64,000 nucleotides of DNA, taken from NCBI GenBank assembly GCA_964244495.1, contig CAXTIU010000009.1, positions 62,001 through 126,000 of the forward strand, in the 5' to 3' direction. The notes under the pieces are model-generated. The model searched no databases and was not told the origin of the DNA. It was given only the letters and a program-made list of their open reading frames with translations. A program made the translations under genes and the position numbers. Shown here in pieces: positions 23,738 to 35,114 of this stretch. Source of the DNA: RH-AL1 sp964244495 (GTDB taxonomy: Bacteria > Pseudomonadota > Alphaproteobacteria > Rhizobiales > Beijerinckiaceae). How positions within the stretch are numbered: the stretch's first letter is position 1; every line of letters begins with the position of its first letter.

Positions 23738-25573
23738 TCACGCCCGCTCGCGCTTGCGCCGCAACGCGCCCTCGTGCCTCGCGCCGTTTCCGGGCTCCTC
23801 CCTCGGCCTCGTCCTGTAGGCCGGCTTCGCGCGCGGCGCCTCGCCCATCGCGCCGCCGGGCGCGCTGGTGCGCTGGATCAGGATCGTCTCGCCGGCCGGC
23901 GCCGGGCCGGCCACGGCGGCGGCGAAGCCCTCGGCCGCGCGGGGCGCGATCTCCACCTTGCTTTCCCGGTCGAAGATGCGGATCGCGCCGATGTCGCGCT
24001 TGGTCACGCCGCCGCGCTTGCACAGCATCGGCAGCAGCCATTTGGGATCGGCGTTCTTCGTGCGGCCGATGTCGAGACGGAACCACACGCCGCCCTCGCC
24101 CGAGGGCGCGTGGCGATCGTAAGGCTCGCGCCGGGCCGGCTTGCCCACCGCGTTGCCAGCCCCTTTGCCGATCCCGGCGCCCGTGCCGGGATCGGTCACG
24201 TCCTCCGGCTCGGGCAGGCGCGAGCGGTAGGCGCGCACCAGCGCGGCGGCGATCCGCTCGGCGGAGGCGCCCTCCAGCAGCCGGCGGCCGAGGGTCACGT
24301 CGTCCTCGTCCGCCTCGCCGGTCAGGATCGGGTCGGCGAGCAGGCGTTGCTGGTCGAGCGCGCGGATCGCGTCGGGCGTCGGCGGCCCGCTCCAGGCGGC
24401 GGTGAGGCCGGCCATCGCCAGCAGGCGGTCGGCGCGGCGCTGCACGGCTGGGGGCGCCAGCAGCATCGACACGCCCTTGCGCCCGGCGCGCCCGGTGCGG
24501 CCGGAGCGGTGCTGGAGCGTCTGCGGGTCGGTCGGCAGGTCGGCGTGGATCACCAGCCCCAGGTTGGGCAGGTCGAGCCCGCGCGCGGCGACGTCGGTGG
24601 CGACGCAGACGCGGGCGCGATGGTCGCGCAACGCTTGCAACGCGTGGTTGCGCTCGTTCTGGCTCAGCTCGCCCGAGAGCGTCACGGCGGCGAAGCCGCG
24701 CTCCTGCAGCATCGCCGAAAGGTGGCGGACGCTGTCGCGGGTGTTGCAGAAGACGATCGCCGAGGGCGAGTCGACCTGCCGCAGGATGTTGACGATGGCG
24801 TGCACCCGCTCGTTGGGCTGGCAGCGCACGACGCGGTACTCGATGTCGGCGTGGCCGCGCTCCTTGCCGCCTGTCTCGATGCGCAACGCGTCGCGCTGGT
24901 AGCGGGTGGCGAGCGCGACGATCGCCTTGGGCAGCGTCGCCGAGAAGAGCAGGGTGCGCCGCTCCGGCGGCGTCGCCTCCAGGATGAACTCGAGATCCTC
25001 GCGGAAGCCGAGGTCGAGCATCTCGTCGGCTTCGTCGAGCACCACCGCGCGGAGCCCGGCGAGGTCGAGCGCGCGGCGCTCCACGTGGTCGCGCAGCCGG
25101 CCGGGCGTGCCGACCACGATCTGCGCGCCGCGCTCCAGCGCGCGACGCTCGGCGCGCGGGTCCATGCCGCCGACGCAGGCGACGATCGCCGCGCCGGTCG
25201 CGGCGTAGAGCCAGGCCAGCTCGCGCTGCACCTGGAGGGCCAGCTCGCGGGTCGGCGCGATAACCAGCGCGAGGGGCGTGTGCGAGGGCACCACCACGTC
25301 GTCGGCGAGCAGCGTGTCGCCGAGCGCGAGGCCGTAGGCGACCGTCTTGCCCGACCCGGTCTGGGCCGACACGGTGAGGTCGCGTCCAGGGGCGGCGGTG
25401 AGCACGGCGGCCTGCACGGGGGTGGGATCGTCGTAGCCGCGCTCGGCGAGGGCGCGCGCGAGCGGCGTGGATGTCGAGGGGAAGGTCAAGGAGGTGCTTT
25501 TCGGTGAGGCGGCCCCCCGGGAAACGGGGAAAGGCGCGGAGGGCGAGGCCGGAGCGTCAGCCCGCTGTCCCAC
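23738..25573 (-). CDS. DEAD-box RNA helicase, DbpA type
   Basis: This ATP-dependent RNA helicase has 611 residues. Motifs appear in order: the Q motif (DDPTPVQAAVL), AQTGSGKT, PTRELALQ, TPGRL, DEAD in VLDEADEMLD, SAT, ATDVAARGLDLP and HRSGRTGRAGRKG. The C-terminus has a DbpA-type RNA-binding fold (about residues 475-550, VWFRLDIGRTKNADPKWLLP). In E. coli DbpA this domain docks on 23S rRNA hairpin 92 to help assemble the large ribosomal subunit. A linker rich in Gly, Ala and Pro and a basic tail make it longer than E. coli DbpA (457 residues). The only long start is GTG at 25573, with poor ribosome-binding spacing, so the true start may be some 20-30 codons further in. Confidence 0.9.
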   Translation of the reverse strand: MGQRADAPASPSAPFPVSRGAASPKSTSLTFPSTSTPLARALAERGYDDPTPVQAAVLTAAPGRDLTVSAQTGSGKTVAYGLALGDTLLADDVVVPSHTPLALVIAPTRELALQVQRELAWLYAATGAAIVACVGGMDPRAERRALERGAQIVVGTPGRLRDHVERRALDLAGLRAVVLDEADEMLDLGFREDLEFILEATPPERRTLLFSATLPKAIVALATRYQRDALRIETGGKERGHADIEYRVVRCQPNERVHAIVNILRQVDSPSAIVFCNTRDSVRHLSAMLQERGFAAVTLSGELSQNERNHALQALRDHRARVCVATDVAARGLDLPNLGLVIHADLPTDPQTLQHRSGRTGRAGRKGVSMLLAPPAVQRRADRLLAMAGLTAAWSGPPTPDAIRALDQQRLLADPILTGEADEDDVTLGRRLLEGASAERIAAALVRAYRSRLPEPEDVTDPGTGAGIGKGAGNAVGKPARREPYDRHAPSGEGGVWFRLDIGRTKNADPKWLLPMLCKRGGVTKRDIGAIRIFDRESKVEIAPRAAEGFAAAVAGPAPAGETILIQRTSAPGGAMGEAPRAKPAYRTRPREEPGNGARHEGALRRKRERA

Positions 25574-25586
25574 CCCTTATGACAGG

Positions 25587-25609
25587 ATTCCTCCGCCTTT
25601 GGTAGGAAT
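25587..25609. promoter_or_regulatory. Inverted repeat between helicase and GT21 genes
   Basis: ATTCCT (25587-25592) and AGGAAT (25604-25609) form a perfect inverted repeat with an 11-base spacer, in an AT-rich patch of the 159-base divergent region. This is a possible operator or promoter element for the helicase gene. Confidence 0.3.
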
Positions 25610-25732
25610 TCACGAGAAGGGACGCTTGGCCGCCGACACGGGCGCGGCACGCCGGGGCAGGCCGGCAACCCTTGCGCGCGGCTTGCGCGACTGTCATGCG
25701 TTCTTGACGCCTGCGGGCTAGGCTGGGGCACC

Positions 25733-26890
25733 ATGCTCGCGATCGTCCTCTGCTGCTTCGCCGGTTTCTTCATCCTGGTGCATCTCGCGACGCTCGCGAT
25801 CGCGTACGTGCGCTGCCGCCCCGCCGCGGCCCGCGCCCGCGACGGCACGCCCCTGCCGCCGGTGACGGTGGTGCGCCCGCTGTGCGGCCTGGAAACGTTC
25901 AGCGCGCAAACGCTGCGAGCCTCGTTCGCGCTCGATTACCCCGCCTTCGAGCTGCTGTTCTGCGTGGCGCGCGACGACGATCCGGTCATCCCGCTCGTGC
26001 GCGCGGCGATGGCCGAGCACCCCGGCGTGCCGGCGCGGCTGCTGATCGGCGACGACCCCATCAGCATCAACCCCAAGCTCAACAACATGGTGAAGGGCTG
26101 GCGCGCCGCCGCGTTCGAGCGGATCGCCTTCATCGATTCCAACGTGCTGGCGCCGCCCGACTTCATCCGCCGCCTGGTGGCCACCTGGCGCCCCGACACC
26201 GGCGCGGTCGCCGCCCCGCCGGCCGGGTGCTGGCCCGCCGGTTTCGGCGGCCACCTCGAATGCGCCTTCCTCAACACCTACGAGGCGCGCTGGCAGTACG
26301 TGGTCGACACGTTCGGCCACGGCTACGCGCAGGGCAAGACGCTGTTCTACGCCAAATCGGACCTCGACCGCACCGGCATGCTGGAACTCGCCGCCGAGCC
26401 GGCCGAGGACGCGGCGACGACGAAGATGGTGCGGCGCATGGGGCTCCGCGTGCGCCTGGCGCCGCCCTCGCCGCAGCCGCTCGGCGCGCGGCCGTTCACG
26501 GAGGTGTGGGGGCGGCAGCTGCGCTGGGCGCGGCTGCGGCGCGCCACCTTTCCCCTCGAATTCCTGCCGGAGATCGCGTCCGGCGCCTTTGTCCCGGCGC
26601 TGGCCGTCGTTGGTGCCGCCGCCGCGCTGGGCTGGCCGGTCGGCGGCGCGCTGTCCGCCTATTTCGCGGTCTGGTACGGCGCCGAGCTGCTGCTGGCCGC
26701 CGCCTGCCGCTGGCCGCTGGCGTGGGCGACCCCCTTCGCCATGCTCACCCGCGACGCGCTGATGCCGGCGCTGTGGGTCGGCGCCTTCACCGGCCGGTCG
26801 TTCACCTGGAAAGGTACGGCGATGAAGATGGAAGGCCGTCCGCGCAAGGCCGGGGACCCGGTGGCGCTGGCGCCCGACGAGGGCGTGTAG
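25733..26890 (+). CDS. GT21 ceramide glucosyltransferase-like membrane glycosyltransferase
   Basis: This membrane enzyme of 385 residues resembles the family 21 ceramide glucosyltransferases, which put glucose or another sugar on a lipid anchor. A start membrane segment (about 3-25) precedes a GT-A domain with VTVVRPLCGLE, the D1 region FCVARDDD, the D2 motif FIDSNVLAPPD near residue 140, and the processive-type R-QLR-WARLRR motif near 262. Two or three membrane segments close the protein, as in GT21. Homologues in some plant-associated Alphaproteobacteria make glycosylated ceramide or diacylglycerol; the related HpnI acts in hopanoid synthesis. No ceramide or hopanoid genes are in the window, so the acceptor is unresolved. 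The convergent prpE ends 13 bases away. Confidence 0.85.
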   Translation: MLAIVLCCFAGFFILVHLATLAIAYVRCRPAAARARDGTPLPPVTVVRPLCGLETFSAQTLRASFALDYPAFELLFCVARDDDPVIPLVRAAMAEHPGVPARLLIGDDPISINPKLNNMVKGWRAAAFERIAFIDSNVLAPPDFIRRLVATWRPDTGAVAAPPAGCWPAGFGGHLECAFLNTYEARWQYVVDTFGHGYAQGKTLFYAKSDLDRTGMLELAAEPAEDAATTKMVRRMGLRVRLAPPSPQPLGARPFTEVWGRQLRWARLRRATFPLEFLPEIASGAFVPALAVVGAAAALGWPVGGALSAYFAVWYGAELLLAAACRWPLAWATPFAMLTRDALMPALWVGAFTGRSFTWKGTAMKMEGRPRKAGDPVALAPDEGV

Positions 26891-26903
26891 GGCTCTCGAC
26901 GCG

Positions 26904-28805
26904 CTACAGCCCCCGCGCGCGCACCGCCTCGGCGATCGTGTCCAGCGTCGCCGGGTCCTCGATGGTCGCCGGCATGGCGTAAGGCTCGCCGTCGGCGATC
27001 TTCTTCATCGTGCCGCGCAGGATCTTGCCGGAGCGGGTCTTGGGCAGCCGGTCCACCACCAGCGCCGTCTTGAACGCGGCGACCGGGCCGATGCGCTCGC
27101 GGATCAGCGCCACGGCGTCGCCCTCGATCCCGGCGGCCTCCCGCCCGACGCCCGCCTTCAGCACGAGGAAGCCGCAGGGCACCTCGCCCTTGATCCCGTC
27201 GGCGACGCCGATCACCGCGCATTCCGCGACGTCGGGGAGCGAGGCCAGCACCTCCTCCATGCCGCCCGTCGACAGCCGGTGCCCGGCGCAGTTGATGATG
27301 TCGTCCGTGCGCCCGAGCAGGAACAGGTAGCCGTCGGCATCCACCAAGCCCGCGTCCGACGTCTTGTAGAAACCGGGGAAGTCGGCGAGGTAGCTGTCGC
27401 GCATCCGCTCGTCCTGGCCCCACAGCGTCGGCAGGCAGCCGGGCGGCAGCGGCAGCGCGATCACCACCGAGCCCATCGTGCCGGCCGGCACCGCGTGTCC
27501 GCCCTCGTCCACGACGGCGAGCGCGTAGCCGGGCATCGGCACGCTCGCCGAACCCGGCTTGATCGGCAGCATCCCGAGGCCGACCGGGTTGCCGGCGATG
27601 CACCAGCCGGTCTCCGTCTGCCACCAGTGGTCGATCACCGGCAGGCCGGAGCAGCCCATCGCCCAGTCCACGGTGGCGGCGTCCGCCCGCTCGCCGGCGA
27701 GGAACAGCGCGCGCAGGCCGCCGATGTCGTGGCGCGTGAACCCTTCGCCGTCCGGGTCCTCCTTCTTGATCGCCCGCAGCGCCGTCGGCGCGGTGAACAG
27801 CGACACGACGTTCCACTCGGCGCAGACGCGCCAGAAGGCGGCGGCGTCCGGCGTGCCGACGGGCTTGCCCTCGTAGCACACCGTGGTCGCGCCGATCAGC
27901 AGCGGCCCGTAAACGTTGTAGGAGTGGCCGACCACCCAGCCGACGTCGGAGGCGCACCAGAACACCTCGCCCGGCGCGAGGCCGTAAAGGTTGACCATCG
28001 ACCAGGCGAGCGCGACGAGGTATCCGCCGGTGTCGCGCACCACGCCCTTGGGCACGCCGGTCGTGCCGGACGTGTAGAGGATGTAGAGCGGGTCGGTCGC
28101 CGCCATGGTCACGCAATCGGCGCGGCGGCCCTCCGCCGCCGCCCGCTCGACGAGGGTTCGCCAGTCGTGGTCGCGGCCCGCCGTCAGCTCGGCCGGGCGT
28201 TCGGGACGCTGCCAGACGAGCACGGCGGAGGGCTTATGGGAAGCCCTGTCGATGGCGGCGTCGATCAGCGGCTTGTAGGCGATGGTGCGTCCCGGCTCGA
28301 TCCCGCAGGACGCCGTGAGGATCACCACCGGCTCGGCGTCGTCGATGCGCTTGGCGAGCTCGTCCGGTGCGAAGCCGCCGAACACGACCGAGTGGATCGC
28401 GCCGATCCGCGCGCAGGCCAGCATCGCGGCGTGGGCCTGCGGGATCATCGGCAGGTAGATGACCACCCGGTCGCCCACCCCGACGCCGTGGTCCCGCAGC
28501 ACCATGGCGAGCACGGACACCGCGTCGAGCAGCTCGGCGTAGGTGAGGACGGCGCGGGTGCCGGTGACCGGCGAATCGTGGATGATGGCCGCCTGCCCGC
28601 CGCGCCCGTCGCGCACGTGGCGGTCGAGCGCGTTGAAGCAGGCGTTGAGGCTCGCGTCGGGGAACCAGCGGCCGTAGACGCCGCCGTCGGGGTCGAACAC
28701 CTCGCGCGGCGGCCGGGTCCAGTCGATCGCCCGCGCCGCCTCGGCCCAGAAGGCGTGCGGGTCGCGTTGCCACCGCGCGTAGGTGTCGTGGTATCGGCTC
28801 GCCAT
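26904..28805 (-). CDS. prpE: Propionyl-CoA synthetase (acetyl-CoA synthetase family)
   Basis: PrpE activates propionate with ATP and CoA. The 633-residue protein has the short N-terminal ACS domain (YARWQRDPHAFWAEAAR), the AMP-binding motif ILYTSGTTGVPKGVVRD near residue 240, SDVGWVVGHSYNVYGPLLIG, WWQTETGWCI near 385, the hinge YKTSDAGLVDADGY, and the C-terminal PKTRSGKILRGTMKK, whose Lys is the acetylation-controlled catalytic residue. The absence of the longer insert typical of AcsA and the start sequence favour propionyl-CoA over acetyl-CoA synthetase. The ATG at 28805 follows a purine-rich GGGGGGAA site. It is downstream of the Sel1 gene on the same strand with an 89-base gap. Confidence 0.92.
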   Translation of the reverse strand: MASRYHDTYARWQRDPHAFWAEAARAIDWTRPPREVFDPDGGVYGRWFPDASLNACFNALDRHVRDGRGGQAAIIHDSPVTGTRAVLTYAELLDAVSVLAMVLRDHGVGVGDRVVIYLPMIPQAHAAMLACARIGAIHSVVFGGFAPDELAKRIDDAEPVVILTASCGIEPGRTIAYKPLIDAAIDRASHKPSAVLVWQRPERPAELTAGRDHDWRTLVERAAAEGRRADCVTMAATDPLYILYTSGTTGVPKGVVRDTGGYLVALAWSMVNLYGLAPGEVFWCASDVGWVVGHSYNVYGPLLIGATTVCYEGKPVGTPDAAAFWRVCAEWNVVSLFTAPTALRAIKKEDPDGEGFTRHDIGGLRALFLAGERADAATVDWAMGCSGLPVIDHWWQTETGWCIAGNPVGLGMLPIKPGSASVPMPGYALAVVDEGGHAVPAGTMGSVVIALPLPPGCLPTLWGQDERMRDSYLADFPGFYKTSDAGLVDADGYLFLLGRTDDIINCAGHRLSTGGMEEVLASLPDVAECAVIGVADGIKGEVPCGFLVLKAGVGREAAGIEGDAVALIRERIGPVAAFKTALVVDRLPKTRSGKILRGTMKKIADGEPYAMPATIEDPATLDTIAEAVRARGL

Positions 28806-28894
28806 CGCGTTCCCCCCGCCCGGCTTCCGCGGTCCGGCGGTCGGCAATCTGCCCGTCCCGCGCGAAGCCGGCAAGATGCCGGGCGACGGGCCGC

Positions 28895-29944
28895 TCAGCT
28901 GCCGGTGTAGCGGCGGATCGCCTGGTCGACGGCGATGCGCTCCTCGTTCGTCATCTTGGCCTCCTCGCCGTCGAGCCAATCGTCCTTCAGCCCGGCGGAC
29001 TTGGCGAGGAGGTGCCACTTCATGCCCTCCACGATGCTCCTGGGGACGCCGCGCCCGGCGACGTAGAGGCGCGCGGCGCGGTCCTGCGCGATGGGGTTGT
29101 TGTGGCCGGCCGCCTTGATGAACAGCTTCGCCGCCGCCGCCTCGTCCTTGGGCACGCCGACGCCGTTGAACTGCATGATCGCGAACTCGATCATCGCCGC
29201 GACGTTGTCGTTGGCCGCCGCCGCGCGGATATAGCCGGCCGCCGCCGCGTCGTCCTGGGGGACACCCTCGCCGTTGCGGTACATCAGGCCGAGCGCGTAC
29301 TGCGCCTCCGAGCTGTCGCCATCGGCCGCCCGCCTGAAGTACGCGGCGGCGGTCGCGTAGTCGGGCGCGATCCCGTTGTTCTGCAACGCCATGATGCCGA
29401 GGTAGAACAGGGCGCCGGCATCGTCGTGCGCGCCCGCCCCCTCGAACATCGCCTTGGCGCCGGCGCGATCCTGGGACACGCCGTCGCCCCTCATGCGGGC
29501 GATGCCCAGCTCGAACATCGCCGGCGCGTCGCCGTTGTCGGCGCCGAGCTTGAACCAGCGGGCGGCTTCGCCCTTGCTCGGCTTCACGCCGAGCCCCTGG
29601 GCGTAGAGCTCGCCGATCAGGGTCATCGCCGCCCCGTCCTTCGGGTCGCGGGCGAGGCGCTTGGTCGCCTCGCGCATGGCGGTGGCGTAGAATCCGCGCT
29701 GGTAGGCGCCGAAGGCGAGGTCGACGTTCGGATTCCCGGCGGCGCTCGTGGCGGCGTCGGGCAGATCCGTCGGGGACGGCAGGTCCGGCTTGGTCTCGGG
29801 AGCGTCGCGCGGCGGCGCCATCGACGGCGCCCCGAACACGGACGGGCTCTGGGGGACAAGCGCGCCCTGCGCCCTCGCGCCCGCGCCGAGGATCGGCGTC
29901 GTGACGAGGACGGCGAGCGCCAGGGCGATCGGCGCCGGCCTCAT
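28895..29944 (-). CDS. Secreted Sel1-repeat protein
   Basis: This is a 349-residue periplasmic protein. A signal peptide is clear (MRPAPIALALAVLVTTPILG, predicted cut after ARA near residue 26), followed by a Pro/Ser-rich linker and five or six Sel1-like (TPR-type) repeats of about 36 residues between 90 and 310, recognisable by repeated G-hydrophobic-Y/F...G.GV motifs such as LYAQGLGV, ALGLMYRNGEGV and RLYVAGRGV. Such solenoids bind other proteins, often envelope or signalling partners. The ATG overlaps the TGA of the upstream ThiE-like gene (ATGA), so the two are translationally coupled. The function is not known. Confidence 0.85.
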   Translation of the reverse strand: MRPAPIALALAVLVTTPILGAGARAQGALVPQSPSVFGAPSMAPPRDAPETKPDLPSPTDLPDAATSAAGNPNVDLAFGAYQRGFYATAMREATKRLARDPKDGAAMTLIGELYAQGLGVKPSKGEAARWFKLGADNGDAPAMFELGIARMRGDGVSQDRAGAKAMFEGAGAHDDAGALFYLGIMALQNNGIAPDYATAAAYFRRAADGDSSEAQYALGLMYRNGEGVPQDDAAAAGYIRAAAANDNVAAMIEFAIMQFNGVGVPKDEAAAAKLFIKAAGHNNPIAQDRAARLYVAGRGVPRSIVEGMKWHLLAKSAGLKDDWLDGEEAKMTNEERIAVDQAIRRYTGS

Positions 29945-30609
29945 CGGGCCTCCCCCACCGGCACGATCGCCGCCGCCACCGCGCGCAGCGTCGCGGCGGT
30001 CGCCGCCGGCGTGTCCCACAGGCCCTCGCAGAGTGCCACGAACTCCGCCCCCGCGCGGGCGATGGCGACGGCCTCGTCGGGATGGGCCGCGTAGCCGACG
30101 CAGGGCACGTTGAAGATCTCCGCCCACCAGGACACCATGTCCTCCACCATGTCGCCCGCACTGCCGGGGAAGCCGAACATCAGGTAGTCGACCCCCTTCT
30201 CGCCCGCTTCCATCGCGGCGTCGCGACCGGGCAGCGCGCCGACGCCGACGATCTTCCCGGGGTGCATGGCTTCGAGCGCCTGGTCGAGCGCCGCCCCGTC
30301 CGCTCCCGCCCGGCCCGCTCCTTTGCCGTCCATTCCTTTGCCGTCCATGTGCACGCCGTCGGCGCCGACCCGCGCGGCGAGGCGGGCGTTCCCCTCGACG
30401 AGGGCGGCGGCGTCGTTGGACTGCACGACCGGCACCAGGGCGCGCAGGATCGATTTGGCGTCGCCCTCGTCCCGCGCGTCGACCCGCAGCAAGACGCAGG
30501 CGACGCCGGTCGCGGTCAATGCCGCCTCGAGCAGCGGCTCGAACGCCGCCGCGTCGCGGATCGGCGGCGTGACGAGGTACAGGCGGGGCGCGTCGGGCGC
30601 GGATTCCAT
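29941..30609 (-). CDS. ThiE-like protein of unknown specificity
   Basis: This protein of 222 residues has the TIM-barrel fold of thiamine-phosphate synthase: RLYLVTPPI at the N-terminus, LLRVDARDEGDAKSIL, the strand ending DGVHMDGKG near residue 100, and a C-terminal half with KIVGVGALPGR, YLMFGFPG and CVGYAAHPDE. The ThiE consensus DGVHLGQ-D is replaced by a sequence that includes the tandem repeat MDGKGMDGKG, and I do not see the full set of pyrophosphate-binding residues, so thiamine synthesis is doubtful. No thiamine genes surround it. It is coupled to the secreted Sel1 protein and lies 77 bases after secA on the same strand. Confidence 0.72.
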   Translation of the reverse strand: MESAPDAPRLYLVTPPIRDAAAFEPLLEAALTATGVACVLLRVDARDEGDAKSILRALVPVVQSNDAAALVEGNARLAARVGADGVHMDGKGMDGKGAGRAGADGAALDQALEAMHPGKIVGVGALPGRDAAMEAGEKGVDYLMFGFPGSAGDMVEDMVSWWAEIFNVPCVGYAAHPDEAVAIARAGAEFVALCEGLWDTPAATAATLRAVAAAIVPVGEAR

Positions 30610-30686
30610 GCGGCTCACGTTTAACCGTTGCGATTCCGCATGAAGCGGCATCGATTCCGGCGAAAGCGGGACGGTTTCGGCACGTC

Positions 30687-33545
<2,859 letters not shown>

Positions 33546-34039
33546 CTGAGGAAGACCTTTCCGGCCGGTCACCCATCCGGCCGAGACCGCGTTCGACCGA
33601 CCACCGCCACCGACCAGCCTCGATCGATCTTGACGCGGGAACGCCCGACGTCCGACCGACGGGCGAACCACGCGCATCCGGGACGAGCCGTCCCCAGGAG
33701 ATGGTCGGAAACGTCGCTTTTTAAAGGCCGTTCGACCGTGAAGGTGGACCGCGCCGATCCCGGTGGCTCTGGCCGCGAGGCCCGACGCGGGTATAAAGTC
33801 GACGCCGATCTTGTCAAATCCGCGTCGCGGCGGCTCGGGCGGCGGCTTGGATTGGACGGGACATCGCCCTTTGCCGCCTTCGACGCGGCGGCGGGCACAT
33901 TAATGCCGGATTTTGCCGCCACGGCTGCCGCGAGTCGCGGGACGTCGTCCCTTCGGCAGGTCGCACCCTCGCGCCCGTTCGAACCGCGATCCTGCCGATC
34001 CCGTCCCCTCGAGACCGCTCCCAAGGAGTAACCCCCTTC
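33546..34039. other. Intergenic region between secA and the parvulin gene
   Basis: These 494 bases hold no gene that I can support. A TTTTTAAA patch lies near 33718-33725 and further AT-rich bases lie near 33790-33820, where a minus-strand promoter is called. The parvulin gene has a good ribosome-binding site, AAGGAG, at 34023-34028. Its own promoter is not obvious. Confidence 0.5.
33790..33817 (-). promoter_or_regulatory. Sigma-70-type promoter for secA
   Basis: On the minus strand TTGACA (complement of 33812-33817) is a perfect -35 box. TATACC (complement of 33790-33795) is a four-of-six -10 box. The spacer is 16 bases. Transcription would start near 33782 and give a secA leader of roughly 237 bases. 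Confidence 0.6.
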
Positions 34040-35005
34040 ATGACCCTCGCACGACGCCCTCTCACGAGCGCCCTCGCTCTGACCCTGCTCGTGCCGGCCG
34101 TGGCGTTGGGCGTAGCCTCGCCGGTCGCGGCGCAGTCGCCGGCCACCGCGCCCAAGGCGACCGCGCCCAAGACCACCACGACGACGACCACCCCCCCGAC
34201 CACCGCCGACGCCGACAAGCCGCTGCCGCCCGAAACGCTGCTGGCGACCATCAACGGGCAGAAGATCACCCAGCTCGACGTCAATCTCGCCGCCGACGAC
34301 CTCGGCCAGAACCTGCCGCAGCAGTTGAGCGGCAAGGCACGCGACGCCTACCTGCTCGACTACCTCATCGACGGCACGCTGGTCGCGCAGAAGGCCAAGG
34401 CCGACAAGCTCGACGAGACGCCCGACTTCGGCCGCAAGCTCGTCTACGCCAACGACAAGCTGCTCATGGAATCGATGCTCTCCGCCGTCGCCAAGGGCGC
34501 GACGTCGGAGGCCACCCTGCACAAGATCTACGACGAGGCGGCCGCCCAGCAGAAGCCCGAGGACGAGATCCACGCCCGCCACATCCTGGTGGCGACGGAG
34601 GCCGACGCGCAGGCCGTCCTGAAGCGCCTGCGGGCCGGCGAGGACTTCACGAAGGTGGCCAAGGACGTGTCCAAGGATCCCGGCGTGGAAGGCGGCGACC
34701 TCGGCTGGTTCACCCGCGAGCGCATGGTGCCGGCCTTCGCCGACGCCGCCTTCGCGCTGCAGCAGGGTCAGTTCTCGGAGCCGGTCAAGACGCAGTTCGG
34801 CTGGCACATCATCCAGGTCGAGGGCAGGCGGCAGAAGACGTTCCCGCCCTTTGACCAGGTGAAGGACCAGATCCTGCGCTACGCCGTGCAGAAGGCGCAG
34901 AGCGACCTGATCATCGACCTGCGCAAGAACGCCAAGATCGAGCGGACCGCCGCCGCGCCGGCCGCCTCGCCCGAAGGCGTCCCGGACGCCTCCACCGACC
35001 GCTGA
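34040..35005 (+). CDS. Periplasmic parvulin-type peptidyl-prolyl isomerase
   Basis: This exported foldase has 321 residues. A signal peptide (about residues 1-32, ending VAAQS) is followed by a Thr-rich linker with seven consecutive Thr, an N-terminal chaperone helix region (TINGQKITQLDVNLAADDLG, LLDYLIDGTLVAQ), and a parvulin domain from about 178 to 270: HARHILVATEADA, DPGVEGGDLGWF, and FGWHIIQVEGRR. This order matches the PrsA/SurA/PpiC group and the alphaproteobacterial plp-type proteins that help outer-membrane proteins fold. It is divergent from secA. The C-terminus is rich in Ala and Pro. Confidence 0.92.
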   Translation: MTLARRPLTSALALTLLVPAVALGVASPVAAQSPATAPKATAPKTTTTTTTPPTTADADKPLPPETLLATINGQKITQLDVNLAADDLGQNLPQQLSGKARDAYLLDYLIDGTLVAQKAKADKLDETPDFGRKLVYANDKLLMESMLSAVAKGATSEATLHKIYDEAAAQQKPEDEIHARHILVATEADAQAVLKRLRAGEDFTKVAKDVSKDPGVEGGDLGWFTRERMVPAFADAAFALQQGQFSEPVKTQFGWHIIQVEGRRQKTFPPFDQVKDQILRYAVQKAQSDLIIDLRKNAKIERTAAAPAASPEGVPDASTDR

Positions 35006-35114
35006 GCGCCGTGACCGGTCGCCGTCCACGCCTTTCGCGACCGGTCGCCGGCGCGGAGGCTTGAACAGCGGCCCCCCGGCTTGCTAGGCCGGAGCGTCGA
35101 CACGCGGTGATGCC

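Noticed and set aside
29941..30609. Calling the ThiE-like gene thiE (thiamine-phosphate synthase)
   Set aside because: The phosphate and pyrophosphate-binding loop after DGVH is altered and contains a duplication, and there are no thiamine genes nearby; the fold is supported but the activity is not.
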